From: JAWKUK01 sp041398605
GTDB lineage: Bacteria; Planctomycetota; UBA1135; GCA-002686595
Assembly: GCA_041398605.1 (NCBI GenBank)
Contig: JAWKUK010000031.1
Span: 1-57,416, forward strand
Reading direction: 5' to 3'
DNA length: 57,416 bases
Shown here: one piece after another, positions 50,114 through 57,416 of the stretch
How positions within the stretch are numbered: position 1 is the stretch's first letter
Layout: the number at the start of each line of letters is the position of its first letter
The notes under the pieces: model-generated
Seen by the model: only the letters and a program-made list of their open reading frames with translations
Told to the model about the DNA's origin: nothing
Databases searched by the model: none
Translations under genes and position numbers: made by a program

Positions 50114-51725
50114 CCTGATGTTGCATAACTTTCGCCATCAGGCGGCTGCGGCGGCGCCATGGACCAGCGCGTGGATTCGAGCTTGAAGTGCGGGACAGTG
50201 CGCAAAGGTCAGCACGAGACGGCCCTGTGGGCGCGTGAGCTGCGCGGCGCGCTGGATGACGTTACGGCGCAGCGTGCTGATGCGCTCGAGCGCCCAAAGA
50301 CACGCACGAGTTGGCGTGTTGGCAAACGTGCGCGGTGGTGCGCTCCGCATCTGCAACTCGCGCCCGAGTGCGAGGGCGATCAGGTTGCACAGCATGTAGA
50401 CCTGATTCCCAATCTGGCGACGAGACGGAAGGTAGCCGAGCGCGAGGGCGGACTTGGCTTCGGCAAAGGTGGCCTCTTGCGAGCCGCGACCGTTGTGAAA
50501 CGAGAGGAGTACGCCCGGCGCGATCCGCTTGTTCGTCATGACCACCTTGTACTCGAAGTTGCGCTCGATCGGCACGAAGAGGTCGAGTTGGATTGGTCCC
50601 CGCCGAGGGACGAGTACGCGATGACGATAGATGATCGTGCGGTAGCTCCGCTTCGACGCCTTCGACGGGCGCCATACCCACTCGAAGTAGCTCCAGTCGT
50701 CGTCGATGCGATGCCAGAGCACGCGCTCCTCGACTACCGCCTTGAGCTGGGCAATGCGCTCAAACGGTACGCTGACGGAGAACTCGATCGATGCTTCATC
50801 GAGGGCCGCGCAGGTGGCGTCGCTGTAGTGCGCACCGTCCATGCGAACTTCGAGACCGCCGCGGAACCCGGCATTCCGCAGGTGTTTCGCGGAGTCGAGG
50901 ATGAACGCGAGCGCGCCGACGGAGTCGTGGCAGTTACCGGCCCGATGCAGGAGGTCGAATACCTGGCCGGTCTGCGCGATCGAGCCAAACAGAGGGTAGT
51001 AGCTCCGTGCTCCCTTCTTCTTCGGGTTGTATCCGATCGCAGTACCCTCGATCCCCCGAGCGTTCGTGCTGATCACAGAGCCGTCGATGTCGAGGGTAAG
51101 GCGTCGAGGCGACGCGGCGATGGCGCGTCCAGCAACGATGTCGCGCAGCACCTGTCGAAGCCCGAAGACGGATTGCTCATCGAACTCGGTCAGTCGCCGA
51201 GAGACCGTCGCAGTGTCGGGAAGGCGCTTCAATTCCAGCACGCGCTGCACGAGCGCATCGTTCTTGTACAGGTCGATGTCGCGGAGGCGACGGTTGCCAA
51301 GGAAGAGGTGCACGACCAGCAAGAGAACGATGCGGCTCGCGGCGTAGGCACCAGCGGTCTTGACATGGCAGACGGCACGGTCGATGCGGGAATGCACGTC
51401 CAAGGCTCGGAGAAGGACGTCGAGAACGACGAGTCCGCCATAGGAAGTCAGGTCCTGGTCCGCGAAGCGGATTTCGGGCAGGGAGCGGCTTGCACGGCGG
51501 ACGTCTTTGCGGGATACTCGCATCTGAGTTCGGCTCTCTGTGGCGTTGTCTTTGACACCAACGAATACGCAGAGATGCCGAGCTCGTTTGCGTTAGCAAC
51601 GCAAAATTCCAACCTCACCGAAAGTGATGTTCGTGCGCTACAGGCACGTTCCGGAATGGACTGCGAGTTCATGTGGCATTGCCGGATTCGAGCGCGTGCG
51701 AGGCCGCCGCTATGCAACTACGAGG
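50114..51725. mobile_element. IS1380 family insertion sequence
   Basis: This 1612-bp element is flanked by the 5-bp direct repeat TTCAC (50109-50113 and 51726-51730). Its ends are imperfect inverted repeats (CCTGATGTTGCATAAC on the left; the right end read inward is CCTCGTAGTTGCATAG). Removing it rejoins sequence matching copy 1 of the 2.1-kb unit. The target is itself a small palindrome (TTCACTCTGTGAA). It has one intact transposase gene. Confidence 0.93.
50138..51523 (-). CDS. IS1380 family transposase
   Basis: This 461-residue protein with an IS4-type DDE core is typical of IS1380. SLPEIRFADQDLTSYGGLVV lies near the N-terminus, the first Asp is in LTLDIDGSVISTNARG with the following GYNPKKKGARSYYPLFG, the second Asp is in LEVRMDGAHYSD, and the C-terminal region contains FHNGRGSQEATFAEAKSALA with the Glu, then LPSRRQIGNQVYMLCNLIAL. 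The length is normal for the family and there is no frameshift. Confidence 0.95.
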   Translation of the reverse strand: MRVSRKDVRRASRSLPEIRFADQDLTSYGGLVVLDVLLRALDVHSRIDRAVCHVKTAGAYAASRIVLLLVVHLFLGNRRLRDIDLYKNDALVQRVLELKRLPDTATVSRRLTEFDEQSVFGLRQVLRDIVAGRAIAASPRRLTLDIDGSVISTNARGIEGTAIGYNPKKKGARSYYPLFGSIAQTGQVFDLLHRAGNCHDSVGALAFILDSAKHLRNAGFRGGLEVRMDGAHYSDATCAALDEASIEFSVSVPFERIAQLKAVVEERVLWHRIDDDWSYFEWVWRPSKASKRSYRTIIYRHRVLVPRRGPIQLDLFVPIERNFEYKVVMTNKRIAPGVLLSFHNGRGSQEATFAEAKSALALGYLPSRRQIGNQVYMLCNLIALALGRELQMRSAPPRTFANTPTRACLWALERISTLRRNVIQRAAQLTRPQGRLVLTFAHCPALQARIHALVHGAAAAA

Positions 51726-52245
51726 TTCACTCTGTGAACGGCGCACAGTCCGCCGGATAGATAGCGGCACCCGACTGGACGGACCCCCTCGAGCACCAGG
51801 GTCGACGCCAACGGCTGGACCCACACCGAGTGCGCATGGAAGCAAGGCGCAGGCACACCGTGGTAGGGGCGCAGCTCGATCGCCCCACGGCGATCGTCCC
51901 GACGAGCACCCCAGAAGAAATCACTGAAAAAGCTGGCCGGCAGGGGGCCTTCTCATGGAAGGAGTTCGAAGGAGGGTGTTCCGGACCCCGAGGTCCGCTG
52001 GTGGGGTTTGGAGTGCCTCGTCTTGGTGCGAGTCAGACCCGTTCGGTGCGGAACCCGATCCATGAGCGGCGCTGCCGGGCGCGTGTGAGCGTGCGACCAG
52101 GGCGGTTGTGGGGGACAGCGGCACCTTCGGACGGTACCAGCGCTCTGGCGATGCAACAACCCAAGCCCGCTCCTCGCGATCTGCGAGGGGCGGGCGAGGC
52201 TCGGAGAGGGTCCGGACCCGAATGATTCCGAAGGCGGACTCCGAA
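51726..52245. repeat. Repeated unit, copy 2, last segment
   Basis: Aligns with about 43579-44045 of copy 1 with several indels. There is no intact gene. Its end at 52245 abuts an IS91-like fragment. Confidence 0.85.
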
Positions 52246-52277
52246 TGCCGGGCGGGGGAACCGGACCTGCGCCGCGG

Positions 52278-52425
52278 TCAGAAGAGGTCCGCTTGCGCAG
52301 GCTCACGGGCCGGGGCGATCGGCAATGGGTCTGGGGGCAACTTGAGGTGCAAGAGGAAGCGCCGGATGGTCGGCGGGTCCGTGATCATCGCGATCATGTG
52401 TCGCCGACTCCCGCACCGAGGGGGT
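52278..52425 (-). pseudogene. C-terminal fragment of an IS91-like transposase
   Basis: The minus frame reads PRCGSRRHMIAMITDPPTIR then RFLLHLKLPPDPLPIAPARE and ends QADLF. A zinc-finger-like CG motif, then an 'ITDP..I..IL.HL.LP' segment and a short proline-rich tail are typical of the end of IS91/IS801-class transposases. Everything upstream is replaced by ParA-like sequence on the other strand. Confidence 0.55.
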
Positions 52426-53060
52426 CGGCCAAGCTCGAGCAGCTGGACACCTGGATCACGCAGAACAAGTACGTCACGCAGCAGGACCTGCTGCTGGCGC
52501 CGCTGCGACGCATCGAGGGGCAGTACGACTACGTGTTCATCGACCTGCCGCCGCGGATCAGCCCGGCCACGGTGCCGAGCATGAAGGCCGCGCAGTATGT
52601 CGTCCTGTGCGCCATTCCCGAGGACGCCGCGGTGCGCTACCTCGCGCGGACCTGGAACGACGTTCAGCAGGCGCGCAAGCACGGGCTCAAGGTGGAGGTG
52701 CTCGGGATCCTGCTCACCAGCATCCGCAAGCCGCTCACCCGGCTGGCACGGACCCTGCTCGCGCAGGTGGGGAACGAGAAGGCCTTCCGCCGGGAAGACG
52801 GCACGCCCCTCAAGTTCGAGACCGACATCAACCTTGGTGTGGCGCTCCAGGAGTCACAGGCGGCGCGCCAGACGCTCTTCCAGTACGAGCCTGACCACCT
52901 GATCTGCGAGCAGTACCGCGCCGTGGTGCGCGACATGGAAGCGCGCATCCGCGATCGCGAGCGTGGGGTCCTCGTCCCGCAGCCCCGGACCGTCCTGCCG
53001 ACGATGCCGGTGGTGGTGGGGGAGGAGGAGCTGCAAGCGGGCGAGGCGGGCAATGGCTAA
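52425..53060 (+). pseudogene. ParA-like partition ATPase lacking its N-terminus
   Basis: About 210 residues of a ParA/Soj-type ATPase remain. The switch II/Walker B strand YDYVFIDLPPRISPATVPSM, the helix with CAIPEDAAVRYLARTWNDVQ, VEVLGILLTSI and the C-terminal TDINLGVALQESQAARQTLF followed by QYEPDHLICEQYRAVVRDME are seen. The Walker A P-loop and preceding residues are missing, replaced by IS91-like sequence before about 52425. The frame stays open further left only by chance. The stop overlaps the start of a small partner gene, the usual parA-parB arrangement. Confidence 0.75.
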
Positions 53061-53661
53061 GAAGAAGTTCGAGATGGGGGGTGGGTACAGCCCGATTGCC
53101 CGCGTGTTCGAGCGGGACGCGGAGATCGCGGCGCCGCTGCCGGACACCGTGCAGCTCGCAGCCCCGGAGCCCGCGCCTGTAGAGATGGTGGAGGTGCTCG
53201 AGCCTCAGCCCCCCTTGCCGGTCGTCACGCTCACTCCGGCTGCGCGGCGCATCGAGCACGCATTGCCAGATGAGCCCGCGAGGGCCGAGATGCTGGTCGC
53301 CGAGGAGGAACCCAGCACGGGAGGAAAGCGGTCGACCCGGGCAGGGGGGCGGCTCCCAGCGGTACGCGTCGAGTGCCTTCCGGAGGAATTCGCAGACATC
53401 GACGCGCTGGTCTTTAACCTGGGTCGAGTGGCGGGTCACAAGCTCAGCAACAACATCCTGGGTAGGGCGCTGTTCAGGCTAGCCTTGGAAGCCGAGGAGG
53501 AGATCCGCAAAGCGGTCGAGCGGCGACCGCCGCGGCCACGGCCAGCCAACGGCAACGCGGAAGAGCGGCTCTCCTGCTGCTTTAGGGACGGTGCGATGGG
53601 CGGGTTCGGCCTCGAATCGACGATTGGACCCTTTCCTCGATGTTTCCGGAGAAGGGCGTGA
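53053..53661 (+). CDS. ParB-like partner protein, truncated by ISL3
   Basis: The ATG at 53053 lies 5 codon positions before the ParA stop, out of frame with it, so the genes overlap by 8 nt. About 170 residues are native: MAKKKFEMGGGYSPIARVFE, a Pro/Glu-rich linker, then a helical C-terminal region (CLPEEFADIDALVFNLGRVA, LSNNILGRALFRLALEAEEE). From 53567 the frame runs into the ISL3 end and stops at 53661, so the last 31 residues are foreign. Plasmid-type parA genes are followed by a DNA-binding adaptor; that role is inferred from position. Confidence 0.65.
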   Translation: MAKKKFEMGGGYSPIARVFERDAEIAAPLPDTVQLAAPEPAPVEMVEVLEPQPPLPVVTLTPAARRIEHALPDEPARAEMLVAEEEPSTGGKRSTRAGGRLPAVRVECLPEEFADIDALVFNLGRVAGHKLSNNILGRALFRLALEAEEEIRKAVERRPPRPRPANGNAEERLSCCFRDGAMGGFGLESTIGPFPRCFRRRA

Positions 53662-54979
53662 GTGCGCGTGAGGTGAGCGGCATGCTGGGGGTATCGAAGC
53701 CTTCAGCTCCACCCACCCCATGCGCGCCACGACTCTACTCCGATTGCTCTTCGCCATCTACCACGTCTTCGTCACGGGGTTCACCCTCGACGCCGACGGC
53801 ATCGTCGCCGATGTGCGACCGCACTGGCGAGTGCCCCGATGTTCGCTGTGCGGCTGCAAGTGCCGCAGGGTCCATGACCGTCGGGTCCGCAAGTGGAGAC
53901 ACCTCGACTGTCTGGGCTGGAAGGTCCACCTCCAGTACGAGATGCGGCGCGTCAAGTGCAGGCGATGCCGGAAGACCACGACTGAGAAGGTCCCCTGGGC
54001 TGCACACGACAGCCACTTCACGCTGGCCTTTGAGGAGCGGTGTGCCTACTTCACCAAGCATGCCAGCATGACCTTCGTCAGCCAGACGCTCCGGACGACC
54101 TATCGCTCGGTGGCGCGAATCGTCCGGAGCGTGGTTCAGCAGCGCCTCGGTACGCACGAGGCCCGCCTCAACGGCCTCCGACACATCGGCATTGACGAGC
54201 TCAGCTATCGCAAGCACCATGAGTACATCACGACCGTCGTCGACCACGAACGCGGTACGGTCGTGTGGACAGGCAAGGGCAAGAGCGCAGAGACGCTGCG
54301 CGCGTTCTTCGAGGCTCTGGGCCCCGAACGGGCCGCGAAGCTCGAATCCGTCACCATCGACATGTCGGGCGCGTTCATCAAGGCAGTCCACGAGCACGTG
54401 CCCGGGGCATGCATGATCTTCGACCGCTTCCACGTTCAACGACTCGTGCAGGACGCCCTGGACGAGACGCGCCGTGATGAGGTTCGGGCCGCGGAGGATC
54501 GAGATCAACGCTCGCGGCTCAAGGGCACGCGAGTCCCCACCCAGAAGAGCGCCTGGAACCTCACCGACGCTGATCGACTCACGCTCAGCGAGCTCCGAAT
54601 CGCTAACGAGCCGCTGTACACGGCCTACCTGCTCAAGGAGTCGTTTGTCGACATCCTTAGCGGGCGCCAGATCAATGTCGGCCGGGTTCGCCTCGAGAAG
54701 TGGATTGCCGACGCTCGGGCGACTGGACTACGCCACTTCGGCCGAGTCGCGAAGACGATCGAGACACATCTGGAGGGCGTCGTCGAGTACATCCGCACGC
54801 GGTTCACGAATGCCAGGACCGAGGGCCTCAATGGCAAGATCAGGACCATCACTCGCAGAGCATTCGGCTTCCATGACGCCTTCGCACTCATGGCACTCAT
54901 TCACCTCTGTTGCGGGGGCGTTCACGTCACACCTGCCTTCTCACGCCCTGATTTTCGTCCCTAAAGCAGCAGGAGAGCC
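53567..54979. mobile_element. ISL3 family insertion sequence, copy 2
   Basis: This 1413-bp element has perfect 23-bp terminal inverted repeats (53567-53589 and 54957-54979), the same family as those at 48672. The 8-bp flanks differ (GGAAGAGC left, GGAAGTAT right), so there is no complete target duplication. It separates a ParB-like gene from a secreted-dehydrogenase gene. Confidence 0.96.
53720..54964 (+). CDS. ISL3 family transposase
   Basis: This 414-residue protein is the same length as the other ISL3 transposase and clearly homologous, though diverged by eye (for example MRATTLLRLLFAIYHVFVTG against MRATTLLRTVFAIYNLFVAG). The zinc ribbon (VPRCSLCGCKCRRVHDRRVR), the DDE residues (HIGIDELSYRKHHEYITTVV, SVTIDMSGAFIKAV, ARTEGLNGKIRTITRRAFG) and the C-terminus ICLCCGG-like block are intact. 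The TAA stop lies in the right terminal repeat. It appears functional. Confidence 0.95.
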   Translation: MRATTLLRLLFAIYHVFVTGFTLDADGIVADVRPHWRVPRCSLCGCKCRRVHDRRVRKWRHLDCLGWKVHLQYEMRRVKCRRCRKTTTEKVPWAAHDSHFTLAFEERCAYFTKHASMTFVSQTLRTTYRSVARIVRSVVQQRLGTHEARLNGLRHIGIDELSYRKHHEYITTVVDHERGTVVWTGKGKSAETLRAFFEALGPERAAKLESVTIDMSGAFIKAVHEHVPGACMIFDRFHVQRLVQDALDETRRDEVRAAEDRDQRSRLKGTRVPTQKSAWNLTDADRLTLSELRIANEPLYTAYLLKESFVDILSGRQINVGRVRLEKWIADARATGLRHFGRVAKTIETHLEGVVEYIRTRFTNARTEGLNGKIRTITRRAFGFHDAFALMALIHLCCGGVHVTPAFSRPDFRP

Positions 54980-54991
54980 GGAAGTATCTGA

Positions 54992-55935
54992 ATGCGTCGA
55001 TTTACCGGCACACTTGTTGCAAGGGGGGGCTCTTGGTCCCCGTTCCGGCCCAGGCGTTGACCTAAGTGCTCGGTGCCCCCGTGAGCGCACCGTTGTCGAC
55101 GCCAGTGTTCGTCACGTCCTGGCCAGGCAATAGCAAGGTCTTGATCGTGGCGGAGCGCGGTACCGGCAACGTGACGTACTGGGACACCTCGACCCCAGGG
55201 GATTGCAGCGCGGAGGCTCGGGTGCAAGGGATTTCGGTATCGAGCGACTTGGGGCAGCTGATGGTTGTGGATGTCGGTGCTTCGCCTCCGATCGCCTGGA
55301 GCTACGCGTCCGGGCTGCGCAACCCCTTCGGCTTCAGCGTAGACCGTGGCGATGCCACGACGATGGCGGGACGAGGAGACGTGTGGATCGGGGACGTTGG
55401 AGGCAGCAACACGGGCAGCATCATGAGGTGGATTCCGACGGGGCTGTTCCGAAACTTCGGCTGGCCTTGGTACATGGGGAGTCCGGGACAAATGTGGGGA
55501 TTCCCACCCGCGCTCGCACCCACGCCGTGCGGAATGCAGCCGTACAACCCGCCAAATTCTTGTGGAGTGCCGCCGGGGTGGGGGCCACCGGAGCTACCCT
55601 TCTCGGTTTGTTCTGACGTCGCCGAGTACGGCGGCGCACACGATGCGCTCATCGGCGGCTACGTCTATCGCAACAACACGGTTCTTCCATTGCAGGACCG
55701 GTATGTGTTTGCGACTTACGGAATTTGGGGGCCACGGGTCTATTCGCTTCCTGTGACGGGTGCGCCCGGGGCAGCGCCGATCAATCACACGTCCGCCTTG
55801 GGGATCGGCGCATGGTCCCCAGGTCATTTCATCCATGGCATGGGCCAAGATCATACAGGCGAGGTTTATATCATTCGCGTAGATCAGGCTCTTAGCCAGT
55901 TGAACAACGGCAGCATTTTTCAGGTGACCCCATGA
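54992..55935 (+). pseudogene. Secreted glucose/sorbosone dehydrogenase-like protein, broken
   Basis: The ATG at 54992, preceded by GGAAG 7 nt upstream, begins MRRFTGTLVA. A shift at a run of seven G (about 55021-55028) is needed to reach GLLVPVPAQALT, a plausible signal-peptide end, and a TAA at 55063-55065 follows in that frame. From 55066 about 290 residues are open: STPVFVTSWPGNSKVLIVAE, SYASGLRNPFGFSVDRGDAT, VWIGDVGG, NFGWPWYMGS, LIGGYVYRNNTVLPLQDRYV. These match the first and last blades of soluble-quinoprotein-dehydrogenase-like propellers. The middle blades with the FHPDY and DGG-type motifs are missing, so an internal deletion is also likely. It overlaps the kelch gene by 4 nt. Confidence 0.65.
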
Positions 55936-57383
55936 GACGTCTTGCATGGTTACTGTTCACGGTTGGTGTCGGTGCTGCAGAGCATGCGAAGGGGCAGTGG
56001 TCGACCGGCATGCTGCCCCTCGGGCGTACCGACTTCGCCGCCGCCGCGTCCGCTCGCGCGCTCTACGTCGCGGGTGGAAGTCACCTTTGGACGATGCTCG
56101 ACAGCGTGGACGTACAGGACCTCGCGACCGGAGCGTGGTCCCAGCTCCAGATGTCCACACCGCGCAAGTATCACGCCGTTGCAGCGGCCGGAGACGAGGT
56201 CTTCTTCGCTGGCGGCTGGCCTTGGTTCGACAACTCCCTGGGCGCCCTCGATACAGTCGATATCTACAACGAGGCCACTGGAAGTTGGACCCTCGAGCAC
56301 CTGCCGCATCCAGCGGCGATGCTGTCCGCTGGCGTCCTCGGGGACAAGGTGTACTTCGCGGGTGGTGGCGACCCTGTCTTTCGGAACATCATTCAGGTCT
56401 TCGACACGACCCTCCGCACTTGGAGCGTGCTGCACGTTCCTGGGCCAGGGCGGGGGCTCCAAATGGTGGCGTCGAGTGAACGCTGGCTTTGCTTCGGCGC
56501 AGATGGAGGATACTCGCAACGGATCGACGTCCTGGATGGCTTGACCGGTAACTGGTCACATTTGGTGGCCCCGGACATCATGGTCACGATGGCTCTTGCC
56601 GGCGACCGGCTCTTCATGACCGGGTGCATGCCCGGACTCGCGGAGCATGCGCTGTTCGAGTATGACCTCCTGCTCGGGACGTGGAGCATGCTACGACGGC
56701 CCACGGACCGGTGCGGGCCGCTGTCCGCTGCAGTCGGCCCTTTTGTCATATTCGCAAATGGACACAGCACCTACGGGCCTTCGCATCATGACGCGGAGGT
56801 CTATAACGGCTTGACCGGCGAGTGGGCAACGAGTCCGATCTCGGTCGCCGCGCGTGGCAGGGTGGTTGTACCCGATCCGGCAAATGGCCGCATTTTTGTG
56901 ATCGGTGGCTACATTTCTAACTCTCCTGTCTACATCATTCGTGACATCGACGTCTTTCACTCATTTCCGTCCCTCGGCAGCGAATTCTGTTCGGCGAGCA
57001 TAAACTCGACGGGCGCCTCCGCACGCATCTGGGCGGCGGGGCTCGCGTCTAGCGAGGATGATTGGTTCCACCTAGGCATCGAGGGCGGTCCCGAAGGTGC
57101 AGCTGCGATGATTCTTGTGAGTCAGACTAGCTCCCAGGGCACGTCGTTACCCGGTTCACAAGGCGCGCTCTGCCTCGCGGGCACGGTAACTCGCCTCGGG
57201 AGCACGCTCGGCCGGGTGAGCGCTGGCGGGTCCTACGGCGCCCACCTTGACTTAACTCTTCCTACGTCGCCGCCCCAGGCAATCGGTGTGGGGGAGACGT
57301 GGCACTTTCAGTGCTGGTACCGAGACGCCAATCCGGGGCCGACGTCGAACCTCTCGACGGCACTAACAGTTTCATTCAACTAG
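55932..57383 (+). CDS. Secreted kelch-repeat protein
   Basis: This 483-residue protein has a signal peptide (MRRLAWLLFTVGVGAAEHAK). Residues about 30-350 form six or so kelch repeats with double glycine and spaced Tyr/Trp (ALYVAGGSHLWTMLDSVDVQ, VFFAGGWPWFDNSLGALDTV, VYFAGGGDPVFRNIIQVFDT, RIFVIGGYISNSPVYIIRDI), a beta-propeller. The last 130 residues, from EFCSASINSTGASARIWAAG to HFQCWYRDANPGPTSNLSTA, match the C-terminal domain of the FG-GAP protein at 36652. The ATG overlaps the upstream stop (ATGA). GC is lower than in the left half of the window. It is probably a surface or secreted binding protein. Confidence 0.87.
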   Translation: MRRLAWLLFTVGVGAAEHAKGQWSTGMLPLGRTDFAAAASARALYVAGGSHLWTMLDSVDVQDLATGAWSQLQMSTPRKYHAVAAAGDEVFFAGGWPWFDNSLGALDTVDIYNEATGSWTLEHLPHPAAMLSAGVLGDKVYFAGGGDPVFRNIIQVFDTTLRTWSVLHVPGPGRGLQMVASSERWLCFGADGGYSQRIDVLDGLTGNWSHLVAPDIMVTMALAGDRLFMTGCMPGLAEHALFEYDLLLGTWSMLRRPTDRCGPLSAAVGPFVIFANGHSTYGPSHHDAEVYNGLTGEWATSPISVAARGRVVVPDPANGRIFVIGGYISNSPVYIIRDIDVFHSFPSLGSEFCSASINSTGASARIWAAGLASSEDDWFHLGIEGGPEGAAAMILVSQTSSQGTSLPGSQGALCLAGTVTRLGSTLGRVSAGGSYGAHLDLTLPTSPPQAIGVGETWHFQCWYRDANPGPTSNLSTALTVSFN

Positions 57384-57416
57384 CCCGGGTCATTCATGAG
57401 GCCAGAGTCGAGTTCG

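Noticed and set aside
41920..52245. Possible CRISPR array or phage because of multiple repeats
   Set aside because: Repeats are long, two-copy and contain transposases; there are no short regularly spaced repeats or phage structural genes.

Overview
The window is very GC-rich and looks like chromosomal DNA of a Planctomycetota-type bacterium. This is inferred from content: a giant secreted TPR protein, a VPS10/BNR 'sortilin-like' protein, a TPR-sulfotransferase, FG-GAP and kelch secreted proteins that share a C-terminal domain, and a MoxR/DUF58/VWA operon. No rRNA or marker gene fixes the taxon.

Region 1 (about 0.4-20.4 kb, all minus strand) is a stable housekeeping block. In transcription order it holds an Mrp-type Fe-S carrier ATPase lacking the usual CxxC motif, a 2962-residue secreted TPR protein, a 1272-residue BNR/PDZ mosaic protein, a DUF4175-like coiled-coil membrane protein, a small partner, and the MoxR ATPase - DUF58 - VWA (BatA-like) trio. 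A degenerate gene remnant lies at the left edge.

Region 2 (20.6-32.8 kb) holds a protein made only of secretin N-domains, queC, mazG, an ABC ATPase/FtsX permease pair (mazG and the ATPase overlap by 4 nt), a convergent TPR-sulfotransferase, a PhoD-like lipoprotein, tRNA-Asp, ribonuclease D and tRNA-Ala. Good sigma70-like promoters precede both tRNAs.

Region 3 (33-57.4 kb) is accessory and heavily rearranged. A 1071-residue secreted protein has the last 326 bp of its locus duplicated 8.4 kb downstream. The two copies bracket an island with an FG-GAP protein and a 1140-residue secreted protein whose start codon is out of frame at a (GGCA)n tetranucleotide repeat, a candidate phase-variable locus. 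A 2.1-kb unit with a decayed IS110 transposase occurs twice; the second copy was later split by an ISL3 element and an IS1380 element, both with clear target duplications. Between and after these lie fragments of a cyclase/prenyltransferase-like protein, an IS481-like transposase, a pilin-like protein, a polymorphic-toxin tail with a candidate immunity gene, an IS91-like transposase and a ParA/partner pair. A second ISL3 element and two secreted beta-propeller genes close the window.

Many short frameshifts in Region 3 could be real decay or assembly error in repeats; raw reads would be needed to decide.
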